This document shows positions 17,623-26,999 of a stretch of 64,000 bases of DNA, piece by piece; position 1 is the first letter of the stretch, and each line of letters starts with the position of its first letter. The DNA comes from Salmonella enterica subsp. enterica serovar Typhimurium str. LT2 (lineage in GTDB: Bacteria > Pseudomonadota > Gammaproteobacteria > Enterobacterales > Enterobacteriaceae): assembly GCF_000006945.2 (NCBI RefSeq), contig NC_003197.2, positions 3,472,001 through 3,536,000 on the forward strand, given 5' to 3'. The translations under genes were made by a program, and so were the position numbers. The notes beneath the pieces were generated by a model. That model saw nothing but the letters and a program-made list of their open reading frames with translations, was not told where the DNA came from and searched no databases.

Positions 17623-18272
17623 TCCGCCAGAACCAGCACGCGCGACACTAATTTATCAATGCCGCTTGCCGCCTGGGCGATATCCTGCGCCAGCATATAG
17701 GCAGGGGTGGTCACGACCTTGTTATCCTCGTCCACAACGATATCATCAACCGGGCAAGGTACGTGTTCGGCGCCCATCTCTTCAAGTACTTCAGCGGTAT
17801 CAATATCCGTCCCTATTGTCAGACGTAGCGGGAAGTCAAAGATTTTCGGCAACATTGCGGGCGCGATACAGATGAATCCCAGCGGCTTGCCGGACTGGTG
17901 CATGGCCTTCGCCAGCGCGACGACATCGCTATCCACCCGGCATTCGCTCCCCTGGCTGGCGAAATTACTCAGGTTCTTCGCCGCGCCGAAACCACCAGGC
18001 ACAATGAGCGCATCCAGCTCCTCTGGCTGAGCCTGGGACAGGGGACGAATATCGCCCCGCGTAATACGCGCCGCCTCAATCAGGACGTTACGCGTTTCCG
18101 CCATCGCTTCGCCGGTCAGGTGATTAATAACATCCGCTTGTGGTTTATCCGGCGCGAAGCAGACAGCCTGCGCGCCGCTGCGGGCAATGGCCAGCAGCGT
18201 CAGAACGGCCTCATGAATTTCGGTGCCGTCATAGACGCCGCATCCGCTGAGCACTACGCCAATTTTTTTCAT
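17619..18272 (-). CDS. elbB: ElbB, DJ-1/PfpI-superfamily glyoxalase-type protein
   Basis: This 217-residue class I amidotransferase-like protein of the isoprenoid-biosynthesis-protein-with-amidotransferase-like-domain family has a nucleophile-elbow cysteine C135 in FICIAPAM. E. coli ElbB has weak glyoxalase activity. I chose the ATG complementary to 18270-18272 (MKKIG): the GGAGGA ribosome-binding site is about nine bases before it but abuts the other possible ATG at 18281. It is transcribed with mtgA; arcZ lies upstream on the opposite strand. Confidence 0.93.
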   Translation of the reverse strand: MKKIGVVLSGCGVYDGTEIHEAVLTLLAIARSGAQAVCFAPDKPQADVINHLTGEAMAETRNVLIEAARITRGDIRPLSQAQPEELDALIVPGGFGAAKNLSNFASQGSECRVDSDVVALAKAMHQSGKPLGFICIAPAMLPKIFDFPLRLTIGTDIDTAEVLEEMGAEHVPCPVDDIVVDEDNKVVTTPAYMLAQDIAQAASGIDKLVSRVLVLAE

Positions 18273-18343
18273 GGTGAACATCCTCCTGCAACCGACTCAA
18301 GCCCATTAATAATTTTGATTAAAATGCTACGCTTCACACATTT

Positions 18344-18383
18344 AAATGATTCATGTAACAAATCATTTAGGATTTGCTATCTT
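18344..18383 (+). promoter_or_regulatory. arcZ promoter and operator-like inverted repeat
   Basis: An extended -10 (TG-C-TATCTT, hexamer 18378-18383) ends six bases before the arcZ start. The inverted repeat AAATGATT ... AATCATTT (18344-18368) covers the -35 region and is AT-rich. arcZ is known to be repressed by phosphorylated ArcA in E. coli, so this repeat could be part of that control; the assignment is inferred. Confidence 0.6.
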
Positions 18384-18389
18384 AACTGC

Positions 18390-18509
18390 GTGCGGCCTGA
18401 AAACAGGACTGCGCCTTTGACATCATCATAATAAGCACGGCGCAGCCACGATTTCCCTGGTGTTGGCGCAGTATTCGCGCACCCCGGTCAAACCGGGGTC
18501 ATTTTTTTT
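18390..18509 (+). ncRNA. arcZ: Hfq-dependent small RNA ArcZ (formerly SraH/RyhA)
   Basis: A 120-base sRNA begins GTGCGGCCTG and ends with a strong terminator hairpin (accccggt caa accggggt) and eight T. I recognise it as ArcZ, processed to a roughly 56-base 3' fragment beginning near GTGTTGGCGC (about 18460) that carries the seed region. ArcZ activates rpoS and represses flhDC, tpx, sdaC and other mRNAs with Hfq. It lies between elbB and arcB, opposite to arcB; its 3' hairpin and T-run reach into the arcB stop codon and last codons. Confidence 0.94.
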
Positions 18510-20835
18510 CCGCGTTTGCCACCCAGGCTTTCAGCACCGCGACATCGTGCTGCCACTCCTGCTTCATCTCTTCAATCCATTCCACGACATTATCTTCCCA
18601 GGCGGGAAGATCCGGCGACTGGATTTGCTGGCCAAGTTGTTGCAGATGACGCAGCCCTACCGAACCGGCGGCGCCTTTAATCTTATGCCCTTCCTCAACA
18701 ACGCCTTTTTTGTCACGCGCCGTTAGATTGGACTCCAGCACGCTTAAATAGCCAGGCATCATTTTTTCAAACACCGCGAGACCGTCGGTGATCAATTTAG
18801 GCCCAACCAACTCGATGTATTGTTCCAGCATCGGGATATCCAGCAGCGCTTGCGCTTTATCGCTCTCTTCAGGCGTCACGGTACTCTCCTCTTTATCGGT
18901 GGCATCCCAGAATTTTTTAATCATCGCGGTTAAGGCCGGCACCGACAGCGGCTTACTCAGCACATCGTCCATACCAGCGTCCAGATACTCTTTTTTATCT
19001 TTCAGAACGTTAGCCGTAAGCGCTACCAGCGGCGGTAAATCTTCCCGCGTGTGGCGACGGGTCAGTTCTCTGGCGATATCCAGACCCGTCATATCCGGTA
19101 GCTGAATATCCAGTAAGACCAGGTCGTATTCTCCCGGCACGAACATCTCCAGCGCCGCCTTGCCGGTCATCGCGACATCCACGCTGTTCCCCAGTTTTTC
19201 CAGTACCGAACGCGCCACGATCACGTTCAGTTCAATATCTTCGACCAGCAGAACATGCAGCGCGGGCAGCGGCATGTCGTCTTCATCAAAGGCGTCCTCC
19301 ACCTCTTCCGCCACCGCTGGCGCATGAACCGTTAGCGTAAAGGTCGATCCTTTGCCCGGCAGACTGGAAACGGTAATATCGCCGCCCATATTTTTCGCCA
19401 GCCGACGGGAGACCGCCAGCCCGATACCGGTCCCCGTCGCCGGTTTGCCGCCGTTACTGTCTTTCACCTGATAATACATGGCGAAAATTTTATCCTGCTC
19501 ATCCTGCGGAATGCCGATCCCGGAATCTTCCACTTCAAAGTGCAGCATGTCGCCTTCATCATAGCGCGCCCGCACCGTCACCTGGCCCTGCTGAGTAAAC
19601 TTCACCGCATTGCTGATCAAATTCCATAAAATCTGGCGCAGACGCGTTCCGTCGGTAATGACTTTGTGCGGCAACGGCAGCGTCGGCTCAAGCACAAAAC
19701 GTAGCCCTTTTTGCTGCGCCTGCAAACCGGAAAGGTTTTCCAGATCGGCCATAAAGCTGGTGAAATCAATGGGTTGGTTATCAAGCTGAACCTTACGCCG
19801 CTCCATCTTATCCATATCAATGATATCATTGAAAATATTGCCTAACGTCACGGCGGAGACATGGATTGTCTTAAGGTATTTTTCCTGTTCGGCGGTGAGA
19901 TCGGTATCCAGCAGGATGCGGCTTAAACCGACGATGCCGTTAAGCGGGGTGCGCAGCTCATGACTGATGGTAGAGATAAACGTGGTCTTGTCGCGGCTGG
20001 CGCGCTCCAGCGCGTCCTGATAACGCTTACGTTCGGTAATATCACGACCAAATCCCATCAGGCCATGACGTTTACCGACACGGTCGTAATAAGGCACTTT
20101 ACGAATTTCAAAGCAGGCCTTTCGTCCGTCCGGGTAATCCAGCCACTGTTCGTAGGTCAGGGAGACGTTATGGCGGAATACTTTTTCGTCGGTTTCAATG
20201 ACTTTCTCCGCCGCTTCGGGAGAGTACACATCTTCCGGCTTCAAATGCACCAGCTGTTTTTCGCTCTTGCCGGTTAGCAATTCCATTGCGCGGTTACAGC
20301 CGGAAAATTCTTTATCCTCATTACGATAAAAAACCAAATCCGGCGAGGCGTCCAGAAAGGAGCGCAGAAAAGAGGATTGCTGTTCTAGCTGGATTTGCGC
20401 TTCTTCACGCTCTTTAATTTCTACTTTTAGCTGTTCAAATGTCTCTTGCAGCTCCGCTTCCGCTTTTTCGCGATCGGCAATTTCCTGATTAAGCTGGGCA
20501 ATATTGTCCTTCAACTGTACGTTAAGCTTGAGATCGCGCTCGCGCATCTCCTCCAGCTTTTGCACCAGACGCGACAGTCGCTGCCTTGACTCTTCCAGTT
20601 GTTCAACAACAACGGATAAGAAATAGACCGCCCAGGGCGTAATTAACAGGCCAAAAAAGATGGAACGAATAACGTCGATACTTTCAACCTGACCATGCAG
20701 CACCATGGTCACCGCCATCTGCACGACAATCGCCAGCACCACCAATGCCAACGCCAGGAGCATGGAAAAGCGCACCAGACCCAATTTCATCATCAGGTCG
20801 ACATAGTATTGCGCCAGCATACGAATTTGCTTCAT
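18499..20835 (-). CDS. arcB: Aerobic respiration control hybrid sensor kinase ArcB
   Basis: This 778-residue tripartite sensor kinase senses quinone redox state and phosphorylates ArcA under low oxygen. Order: two transmembrane helices (about 23-45 and 58-77), coiled-coil linker, PAS domain (about 153-270) with redox cysteines C180 and C241, HisKA with H292 (STISHELRTPLNG), HATPase, receiver with D576 and HPt with H717. All three phosphorelay sites are intact. The start is MKQIRMLAQYY at 20835; 13 more open codons upstream are not conserved. Its 3' end overlaps arcZ. Confidence 0.98.
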   Translation of the reverse strand: MKQIRMLAQYYVDLMMKLGLVRFSMLLALALVVLAIVVQMAVTMVLHGQVESIDVIRSIFFGLLITPWAVYFLSVVVEQLEESRQRLSRLVQKLEEMRERDLKLNVQLKDNIAQLNQEIADREKAEAELQETFEQLKVEIKEREEAQIQLEQQSSFLRSFLDASPDLVFYRNEDKEFSGCNRAMELLTGKSEKQLVHLKPEDVYSPEAAEKVIETDEKVFRHNVSLTYEQWLDYPDGRKACFEIRKVPYYDRVGKRHGLMGFGRDITERKRYQDALERASRDKTTFISTISHELRTPLNGIVGLSRILLDTDLTAEQEKYLKTIHVSAVTLGNIFNDIIDMDKMERRKVQLDNQPIDFTSFMADLENLSGLQAQQKGLRFVLEPTLPLPHKVITDGTRLRQILWNLISNAVKFTQQGQVTVRARYDEGDMLHFEVEDSGIGIPQDEQDKIFAMYYQVKDSNGGKPATGTGIGLAVSRRLAKNMGGDITVSSLPGKGSTFTLTVHAPAVAEEVEDAFDEDDMPLPALHVLLVEDIELNVIVARSVLEKLGNSVDVAMTGKAALEMFVPGEYDLVLLDIQLPDMTGLDIARELTRRHTREDLPPLVALTANVLKDKKEYLDAGMDDVLSKPLSVPALTAMIKKFWDATDKEESTVTPEESDKAQALLDIPMLEQYIELVGPKLITDGLAVFEKMMPGYLSVLESNLTARDKKGVVEEGHKIKGAAGSVGLRHLQQLGQQIQSPDLPAWEDNVVEWIEEMKQEWQHDVAVLKAWVANAEKK

Positions 20836-20908
20836 AGAGGATTCCTTCACCACAACTTCGCACATAATACCCAATTATGGGAACCGCGTTGAATATTGTG
20901 CGAAATAT

Positions 20909-20934
20909 GCGTAGCGCCCCTCATCACGCTACGC
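20909..20934 (-). terminator. Hairpin at the end of yhcC
   Basis: An eight base-pair stem (gcgtagcg / cgctacgc, ten-base loop) overlaps the yhcC stop codon and is followed leftward by ATATTT. It probably separates yhcC from arcB transcription, with moderate strength. Confidence 0.5.
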
Positions 20935-21858
20935 TACAGGTGGTATCCAGGGACGGGCCAGCGCAGAGCCCTGTACGCCATGCTCATTCAGGTATTTGTC
21001 CAGCTCAACCATCCCCGTCCAGCGATTCTCGCACCACAGCGGGGCAAGCAGCGTCGGACGGCGAGCGCTGGCTGAAATTCGGTGATAAATTACCTCCGGC
21101 GGCGTATGACGAATCATCTCACCTGCCGTTAGCGTGTAGTCGTCCAGTTCGATGCCGTTCAGCCGCCCCGCTTCCCAGGCTTTGGCCATCGTACTGCCTT
21201 TCACAATATGCAGCGGATGCAGTTTAATACCATCAACGCCCGTCTCCACCACACGCTCCATGGTTTGCAGGCATTCTGCCTGCCCTTCGCCCGGCAGCCC
21301 CACAATCAGATGCGCACACACTTTCAGCCCGCGCTCCCGGGCAATCCGGGTGGTACGCTGATAGCAGGCGAAGTCATGCCCGCGGTTAATTCGGCGCAGG
21401 GTTTTATCGTGTGCGGTTTGCAATCCCAGTTCCAGCCACACCTCGTAGCCTTGATCTTTATATTCACACAGTAAATCTACTACTGCCTGCGGGACGCAAT
21501 CCGGACGCGTACCGACGCATAACCCGACGATACTGGCCTGGCTGACCGCCTGTTGATACATGGAACGCAGCACCTGCACTTCTGCAAAGGTGCTGGTGTA
21601 GGCCTGGAAATAGGCCAGATAGCGTTTAGCGCGGTTCACCAGATGCGCCTGATGCGCAAGCTGCTCGGCAATCGAATGATGCTGCTGCGCCTCATCGGCA
21701 AAAGAGGCGACATTACAGAAGGTGCAACCGCCACGCCCGATGGTGCCGTCGCGATTAGGGCAGCTAAAACCGCCATGAAGCGTCAGCTTATGAACCTTTT
21801 GCCCATACCGACGTAAAAGATCCCCACCAAACATATTGACTAATTTCTGTAACTGCAT
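20929..21858 (-). CDS. yhcC: Radical SAM protein YhcC (TIGR01212 family)
   Basis: This 309-residue radical SAM protein has a non-canonical iron-sulfur motif, C33-X11-C45-X2-C48 (CPNRDGTIGRGGCTFC), instead of CxxxCxxC. ELGLQTAHDKTLRRINRGHD is the family's SAM-barrel core and IVGLPGEG a barrel strand. The family is related to Elp3-like domains; the substrate is unknown to me. It sits alone between arcB and the gltB regulatory region and is divergent from gltB. Confidence 0.92.
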   Translation of the reverse strand: MQLQKLVNMFGGDLLRRYGQKVHKLTLHGGFSCPNRDGTIGRGGCTFCNVASFADEAQQHHSIAEQLAHQAHLVNRAKRYLAYFQAYTSTFAEVQVLRSMYQQAVSQASIVGLCVGTRPDCVPQAVVDLLCEYKDQGYEVWLELGLQTAHDKTLRRINRGHDFACYQRTTRIARERGLKVCAHLIVGLPGEGQAECLQTMERVVETGVDGIKLHPLHIVKGSTMAKAWEAGRLNGIELDDYTLTAGEMIRHTPPEVIYHRISASARRPTLLAPLWCENRWTGMVELDKYLNEHGVQGSALARPWIPPVA

Positions 21859-22438
21859 AATCTGATAGACCGCCTCTTAAAAAGAGGCCAAAGCCTGCCA
21901 TTTTTAGTCTCCTTTGGCGATGACCTGGATCAATCGTCCCGGAAGGCTTTTATCCATTGCATAATCAAGCAAAATAAACGATATTTCATTCATAATCCCG
22001 CTGATGATTTTTCCTGATATTCCCCTCTTTTTTCAGCGTTTGCTGGGTCATCGATAAAAACAGTAGCATTCAATACTGCTCACGCTTAAAACAGCATAAA
22101 ATGCCAAGATTTTTGAAAAAGCAAGGTCAGATAATGCCTGGCGAGCGGCTCTTATAGTGAGACAGATCACAGGCTTTCTGCCGCTCCGTATTAGCAGCCC
22201 TTCTATAAAAAACCTTTTAATTTCAAAAGATTCAAAAAGTTATCTGTGCTACAGCACACTTTTGCATAAATCAGTTTGCCATTTGACCTGGGTGTGGATT
22301 CCCGATAAGTTGGGGATCCGCTGGAAGCTTTCTGGATGAGCCGTCTGCTCATCATATTTATGCAGTAATTGAGATTCCCTCTTAACCGTATTTACCAATG
22401 CGCAAAGGACACAAAGAGGGCGAATGCGAGGTAAGCGT
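21859..22438 (+). promoter_or_regulatory. Long regulatory region upstream of gltBD
   Basis: These 580 bases contain no gene I can support except the short leader ORF that starts at 22439. The region is AT-rich. It holds a CRP-like site (22156-22171), a possible -35 TTGACC near 22284 and a small hairpin (gatgag / ctcatc, 22335-22353) in the likely leader. In E. coli the gltBDF promoter is known to be controlled by Lrp, IHF, CRP and ArgR binding far upstream, which fits the length. Lrp sites cannot be placed reliably by eye. Confidence 0.55.
22156..22171. promoter_or_regulatory. CRP-like site upstream of gltB
   Basis: AGTGA-GACAGA-TCACA matches the CRP palindrome TGTGA-N6-TCACA in nine of ten positions. 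CRP is a known regulator of gltBDF in E. coli. Confidence 0.6.
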
Positions 22439-22528
22439 ATGATGCGCCAGCCCCGTCGCCATGCTCTTGCTGTGCCCGCGCGCCGTCGGTTGGGAGAGCG
22501 TCCCGTAGAGCCTGGGGAGGTTCACTGA
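22439..22528 (+). CDS. Candidate 29-residue leader ORF of gltB
   Basis: A short ORF, MMRQPRRHALAVPARRR..., runs from ATG 22439 and ends in TGA at 22526-22528, one base before the gltB ATG (TGATATG). GAGG at 22427-22431 gives it a good ribosome-binding site. Eight of its first 19 residues are Arg or His. I recall an N-terminal extension of similar sequence annotated in-frame on some E. coli GltB entries; here it is in a different frame and separately terminated. Translation is not shown; it could be a regulatory leader peptide coupled to gltB. Confidence 0.45.
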   Translation: MMRQPRRHALAVPARRRLGERPVEPGEVH

Positions 22529-22529
22529 T

Positions 22530-25500
22530 ATGTTGTACGATAAATCCCTTGAGAAGGATAACTGTGGTTTCGGCCTGATCGCCCACATAGAAGGCGAACC
22601 TAGCCACAAGGTAGTGCGTACCGCCATACACGCGCTGGCCCGGATGCAGCACCGTGGCGCGATCCTTGCCGACGGTAAAACCGGCGACGGTTGCGGCTTG
22701 CTGTTACAAAAACCTGACCGTTTCTTTCGCATCGTGGCCGAAGAGCGCGGCTGGCGCTTAGCCAAAAACTACGCCGTCGGGATGATATTTTTGAATAAAG
22801 ATCCTGAACTGGCCGCCGCGTCACGCCATATTGTCGAAGAAGAATTACAGCAGGAAACCCTGTCGATTGTCGGCTGGCGCGATGTGCCAACCAATGAAGG
22901 CGTGCTCGGTGAAATCGCCCTCTCCTCCCTGCCGCGTATTGAGCAGATTTTTGTCAACGCTCCGGCGGGCTGGCGTCCGCGTGATATGGAGCGCCGTCTG
23001 TTTATCGCCCGCCGACGCATTGAAAAACGCCTGCAGGACGACAAAGATTTCTACGTATGCAGCCTGTCGAACCTGGTCAACATTTATAAAGGTCTATGTA
23101 TGCCGGCGGATCTGCCGCGCTTCTACCTGGATCTTGCGGATCTGCGTCTGGAATCGGCCATCTGCCTGTTCCACCAGCGCTTTTCCACTAACACCGTGCC
23201 GCGTTGGCCGCTGGCGCAGCCGTTCCGCTACCTGGCGCATAACGGCGAGATTAACACTATCACCGGCAACCGCCAGTGGGCGCGCGCCCGTACCTATAAA
23301 TTCCAGACGCCGCTGATCCCGGATTTACAGTCCGCTGCGCCGTTTGTTAACGAAACCGGTTCGGATTCCAGCTCGCTGGACAACATGCTGGAACTGCTGC
23401 TGGCAGGCGGGATGGACATCATCCGCGCCATGCGCCTGTTGGTACCGCCCGCCTGGCAGAACAACCCCGATATGGACCAGGATCTGCGCGCCTTCTTTGA
23501 CTTTAACTCCATGCATATGGAGCCGTGGGACGGTCCGGCAGGCATCGTGATGTCCGACGGGCGCTTCGCCGCCTGTAACCTTGACCGTAACGGCCTGCGC
23601 CCGGCACGCTATGTCATTACCAAAGATAAGCTGATCACCTGCGCCTCCGAAGTCGGTATCTGGGACTATCAGCCGGATGAAGTGGTCGAGAAAGGCCGCG
23701 TCGGCCCAGGCGAGCTGATGGTGATCGACACCCGCGGCGGACGTATTCTGCATTCCGCGGAAACCGATGACGACCTGAAAAGCCGCCATCCATATAAAGA
23801 GTGGATGGAGAAAAACGTCCGCCGCCTGGTGCCGTTTGAAGAGCTGCCTGATGAAGAAGTCGGTAGCCGCGAACTGGACGATGACCTGCTCGCCAGCTAT
23901 CAAAAACAGTTTAACTACAGCGCCGAAGAGCTGGACTCGGTTATCCGCGTTTTGGGCGAAAACGGCCAGGAAGCCGTCGGTTCAATGGGCGACGATACCC
24001 CCTTTGCCGTGCTCTCCAGCCAGCCGCGTATTATTTACGACTACTTCCGCCAGCAGTTCGCGCAGGTCACTAACCCGCCTATCGACCCGCTGCGTGAAGC
24101 GCACGTCATGTCGCTCGCCACCAGCATCGGTCGCGAAATGAACGTCTTCTGCGAAGCGGAAGGTCAGGCCCATCGCCTGAGTTTTAAATCGCCAATTCTG
24201 CTGTACTCCGATTTCAAACAGCTCACCACCATGAAAGAGGAGCATTATCGCGCTGACCGTCTGGATATCACCTTCGACGTGACCGAAACCACACTGAACG
24301 CGACGGTTAAGGCGCTGTGCGATAAAGCGGAACAGATGGTGCGCAACGGCACCGTGCTGCTGGTCCTCTCGGATCGCAATATCGGTAAGAATCGCCTGCC
24401 GGTCCCCGCGCCGATGGCGGTGGGCGCGGTGCAAACGCGTCTGGTAGAACAAAGCCTGCGCTGCGACGCCAACATCATCGTAGAAACCGGAAGCGCCCGC
24501 GATCCGCATCACTTTGCGGTACTGCTCGGCTTTGGCGCAACGGCTATCTATCCGTACCTGGCCTACGAAACGCTGGGGCGTCTGATTGATACCCAGGCCA
24601 TCGCCAAAAACTACCGTACCGTGATGCAGAACTACCGTAACGGCATCAACAAGGGGCTGTACAAGATTATGTCCAAAATGGGCATTTCGACCATTGCCTC
24701 TTACCGCTGCTCCAAACTGTTTGAAGCGGTCGGACTGCACGATGATGTGGTAAACCTGTGCTTCCAGGGCGTGGTCAGCCGTATCGGCGGCGCGAGCTTT
24801 GATGACTTCCAGCAGGATCTGCTGAATCTCTCCAAACGCGCCTGGCTGGCGCGCAAACCCATTAGCCCGGGCGGCCTGCTGAAGTACGTCCACGGCGGCG
24901 AATATCACGCCTATAACCCGGATGTCGTGCGTACCCTGCAACAGGCGGTACAGAGCGGCGAGTACAGCGATTATCAGGAATACGCCAAACTGGTCAATGA
25001 GCGTCCGGCGTCAACGCTGCGCGATCTGCTGGCGATACATCCAGACGGCGAGGCGGTGACTATCGACGAGGTTGAGCCCGCCAGTGAGCTGTTTAAACGC
25101 TTTGATACCGCAGCCATGTCTATCGGCGCATTAAGTCCGGAAGCGCACGAAGCGCTGGCGGAAGCGATGAACAGCCTCGGCGGCAACTCCAACTCCGGCG
25201 AAGGCGGCGAAGACCCGGCGCGCTATGGCACCAATAAAGTGTCGCGCATCAAGCAGGTGGCTTCCGGCCGCTTTGGCGTGACGCCAGCCTACCTGGTCAA
25301 TGCCGATGTGATTCAGATTAAAGTCGCGCAGGGCGCGAAACCGGGCGAAGGCGGTCAGTTGCCGGGGGATAAAGTCACTCCGTATATCGCTAAACTGCGC
25401 TATTCAGTGCCGGGCGTGACGCTGATCTCCCCGCCACCGCACCACGATATCTACTCTATCGAGGACTTAGCGCAGCTCATTTTCGATCTCAAGCAGGTCA

Positions 25501-26990
25501 ACCCGAAGGCGATGATCTCCGTGAAGCTGGTATCCGAACCGGGCGTCGGCACCATCGCGACCGGCGTGGCGAAAGCCTATGCGGATCTGATCACTATCGC
25601 CGGCTACGACGGCGGTACCGGCGCCAGCCCGCTCTCTTCAGTGAAATACGCTGGTTGCCCGTGGGAACTCGGACTTGTTGAAACCCAGCAGGCGCTGGTC
25701 GCCAACGGTCTGCGTCACAAGATTCGTCTGCAGGTGGACGGCGGTCTGAAAACCGGCGTCGACATCATTAAAGCGGCGATTCTCGGTGCGGAAAGTTTCG
25801 GCTTCGGCACCGGCCCGATGGTGGCGCTGGGCTGTAAATACCTGCGTATCTGCCACCTGAATAACTGCGCAACCGGCGTAGCAACTCAGGATGACAAGCT
25901 GCGTAAGAACCACTATCACGGCCTGCCGTTCAAAGTGACTAACTACTTTGAATTTATCGCCCGCGAAGTGCGCGAGCTGATGGCTTCGCTTGGCGTGACC
26001 CGCCTGGTGGATTTGATTGGCCGCACCGACCTGCTGAAAGAGCTGGAGGGCTTCACCGCTAAACAGCAGAAGCTGGCGCTGTCTCGTCTACTGGAAACCG
26101 CTGAACCTCATCCGGGTAAAGCGCTGTACTGCACCGAGAATAACCCGCCGTTTGATAACGGCGTGCTGAATGCGCAACTGTTGCAGCAGGCGAAACCGTT
26201 TGTCGATGCGCGCCAGAGCAAAACCTTCTGGTTCGACATCCGCAACACCGATCGTTCCGTCGGCGCGTCGCTTTCCGGCTACATCGCACAGACCCACGGC
26301 GATCAGGGGCTGGCTTCCGATCCGATTAAAGCACACTTCAGCGGTACCGCAGGCCAGAGCTTTGGCGTGTGGAACGCGGGCGGCGTAGAGTTATATCTGA
26401 CTGGCGATGCCAACGACTATGTCGGTAAAGGTATGGCAGGCGGTTTGATTGCCATCAGACCACCGGTAGGTTCCGCCTTCCTCAGTCATAAAGCCAGCAT
26501 TATCGGCAACACCTGCCTGTATGGAGCCACCGGTGGCCGTCTGTACGCGGCGGGCCGCGCGGGCGAACGTTTCGGCGTGCGTAACTCCGGGGCGATTACC
26601 GTAGTAGAGGGCATCGGCGACAACGGCTGTGAATACATGACCGGCGGCATCGTCTGCGTGTTGGGTAAAACCGGCGTTAACTTCGGCGCGGGGATGACCG
26701 GCGGCTTCGCCTATGTGCTGGACGAAGATGGCGAATTCCGTAAACGCGTGAACCCGGAACTGGTAGAAGTACTGGACGTTGATTCGCTGGCTATCCACGA
26801 AGAGCATCTGCGCGGTCTGATCACCGAGCACGTGCAGCATACTGGTTCGCAACGCGGCGAAGAGATCCTGTCCAGGTGGTCAAGCTTCTCAACCCAATTC
26901 GCGTTAGTTAAGCCCAAGTCCAGCGATGTCAAAGCCCTGTTGGGCCACCGTAGTCGTAGTGCGGCAGAATTGCGCGTGCAGGCGCAGTAA
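22530..26990 (+). CDS. gltB: Glutamate synthase (NADPH) large subunit
   Basis: GltB hydrolyses glutamine and adds the ammonia to 2-oxoglutarate, giving glutamate (GOGAT half of ammonia assimilation). The 1486-residue protein has a class II glutaminase domain whose nucleophile is C12 after removal of 11 residues (LEKDNCGFG), a central domain, the FMN-binding synthase domain (about 790-1200), 3Fe-4S cysteines C1102, C1108 and C1113, and a C-terminal beta-helix GXGXG domain. GGGGAGG at 22514-22520 is its ribosome-binding site. gltD follows after nine bases. Confidence 0.98.
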   Translation: MLYDKSLEKDNCGFGLIAHIEGEPSHKVVRTAIHALARMQHRGAILADGKTGDGCGLLLQKPDRFFRIVAEERGWRLAKNYAVGMIFLNKDPELAAASRHIVEEELQQETLSIVGWRDVPTNEGVLGEIALSSLPRIEQIFVNAPAGWRPRDMERRLFIARRRIEKRLQDDKDFYVCSLSNLVNIYKGLCMPADLPRFYLDLADLRLESAICLFHQRFSTNTVPRWPLAQPFRYLAHNGEINTITGNRQWARARTYKFQTPLIPDLQSAAPFVNETGSDSSSLDNMLELLLAGGMDIIRAMRLLVPPAWQNNPDMDQDLRAFFDFNSMHMEPWDGPAGIVMSDGRFAACNLDRNGLRPARYVITKDKLITCASEVGIWDYQPDEVVEKGRVGPGELMVIDTRGGRILHSAETDDDLKSRHPYKEWMEKNVRRLVPFEELPDEEVGSRELDDDLLASYQKQFNYSAEELDSVIRVLGENGQEAVGSMGDDTPFAVLSSQPRIIYDYFRQQFAQVTNPPIDPLREAHVMSLATSIGREMNVFCEAEGQAHRLSFKSPILLYSDFKQLTTMKEEHYRADRLDITFDVTETTLNATVKALCDKAEQMVRNGTVLLVLSDRNIGKNRLPVPAPMAVGAVQTRLVEQSLRCDANIIVETGSARDPHHFAVLLGFGATAIYPYLAYETLGRLIDTQAIAKNYRTVMQNYRNGINKGLYKIMSKMGISTIASYRCSKLFEAVGLHDDVVNLCFQGVVSRIGGASFDDFQQDLLNLSKRAWLARKPISPGGLLKYVHGGEYHAYNPDVVRTLQQAVQSGEYSDYQEYAKLVNERPASTLRDLLAIHPDGEAVTIDEVEPASELFKRFDTAAMSIGALSPEAHEALAEAMNSLGGNSNSGEGGEDPARYGTNKVSRIKQVASGRFGVTPAYLVNADVIQIKVAQGAKPGEGGQLPGDKVTPYIAKLRYSVPGVTLISPPPHHDIYSIEDLAQLIFDLKQVNPKAMISVKLVSEPGVGTIATGVAKAYADLITIAGYDGGTGASPLSSVKYAGCPWELGLVETQQALVANGLRHKIRLQVDGGLKTGVDIIKAAILGAESFGFGTGPMVALGCKYLRICHLNNCATGVATQDDKLRKNHYHGLPFKVTNYFEFIAREVRELMASLGVTRLVDLIGRTDLLKELEGFTAKQQKLALSRLLETAEPHPGKALYCTENNPPFDNGVLNAQLLQQAKPFVDARQSKTFWFDIRNTDRSVGASLSGYIAQTHGDQGLASDPIKAHFSGTAGQSFGVWNAGGVELYLTGDANDYVGKGMAGGLIAIRPPVGSAFLSHKASIIGNTCLYGATGGRLYAAGRAGERFGVRNSGAITVVEGIGDNGCEYMTGGIVCVLGKTGVNFGAGMTGGFAYVLDEDGEFRKRVNPELVEVLDVDSLAIHEEHLRGLITEHVQHTGSQRGEEILSRWSSFSTQFALVKPKSSDVKALLGHRSRSAAELRVQAQ

Positions 26991-26999
26991 GGAATTGAA

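Noticed and set aside
22335..22353. Attenuator-type terminator in the gltB leader
   Set aside because: The six-pair stem is short and no T-run follows, so it was kept only as a small hairpin inside the regulatory region.
23982..24941. 319-codon open frame opposite gltB
   Set aside because: Antisense shadow of gltB; gltB is intact and conserved across this span.
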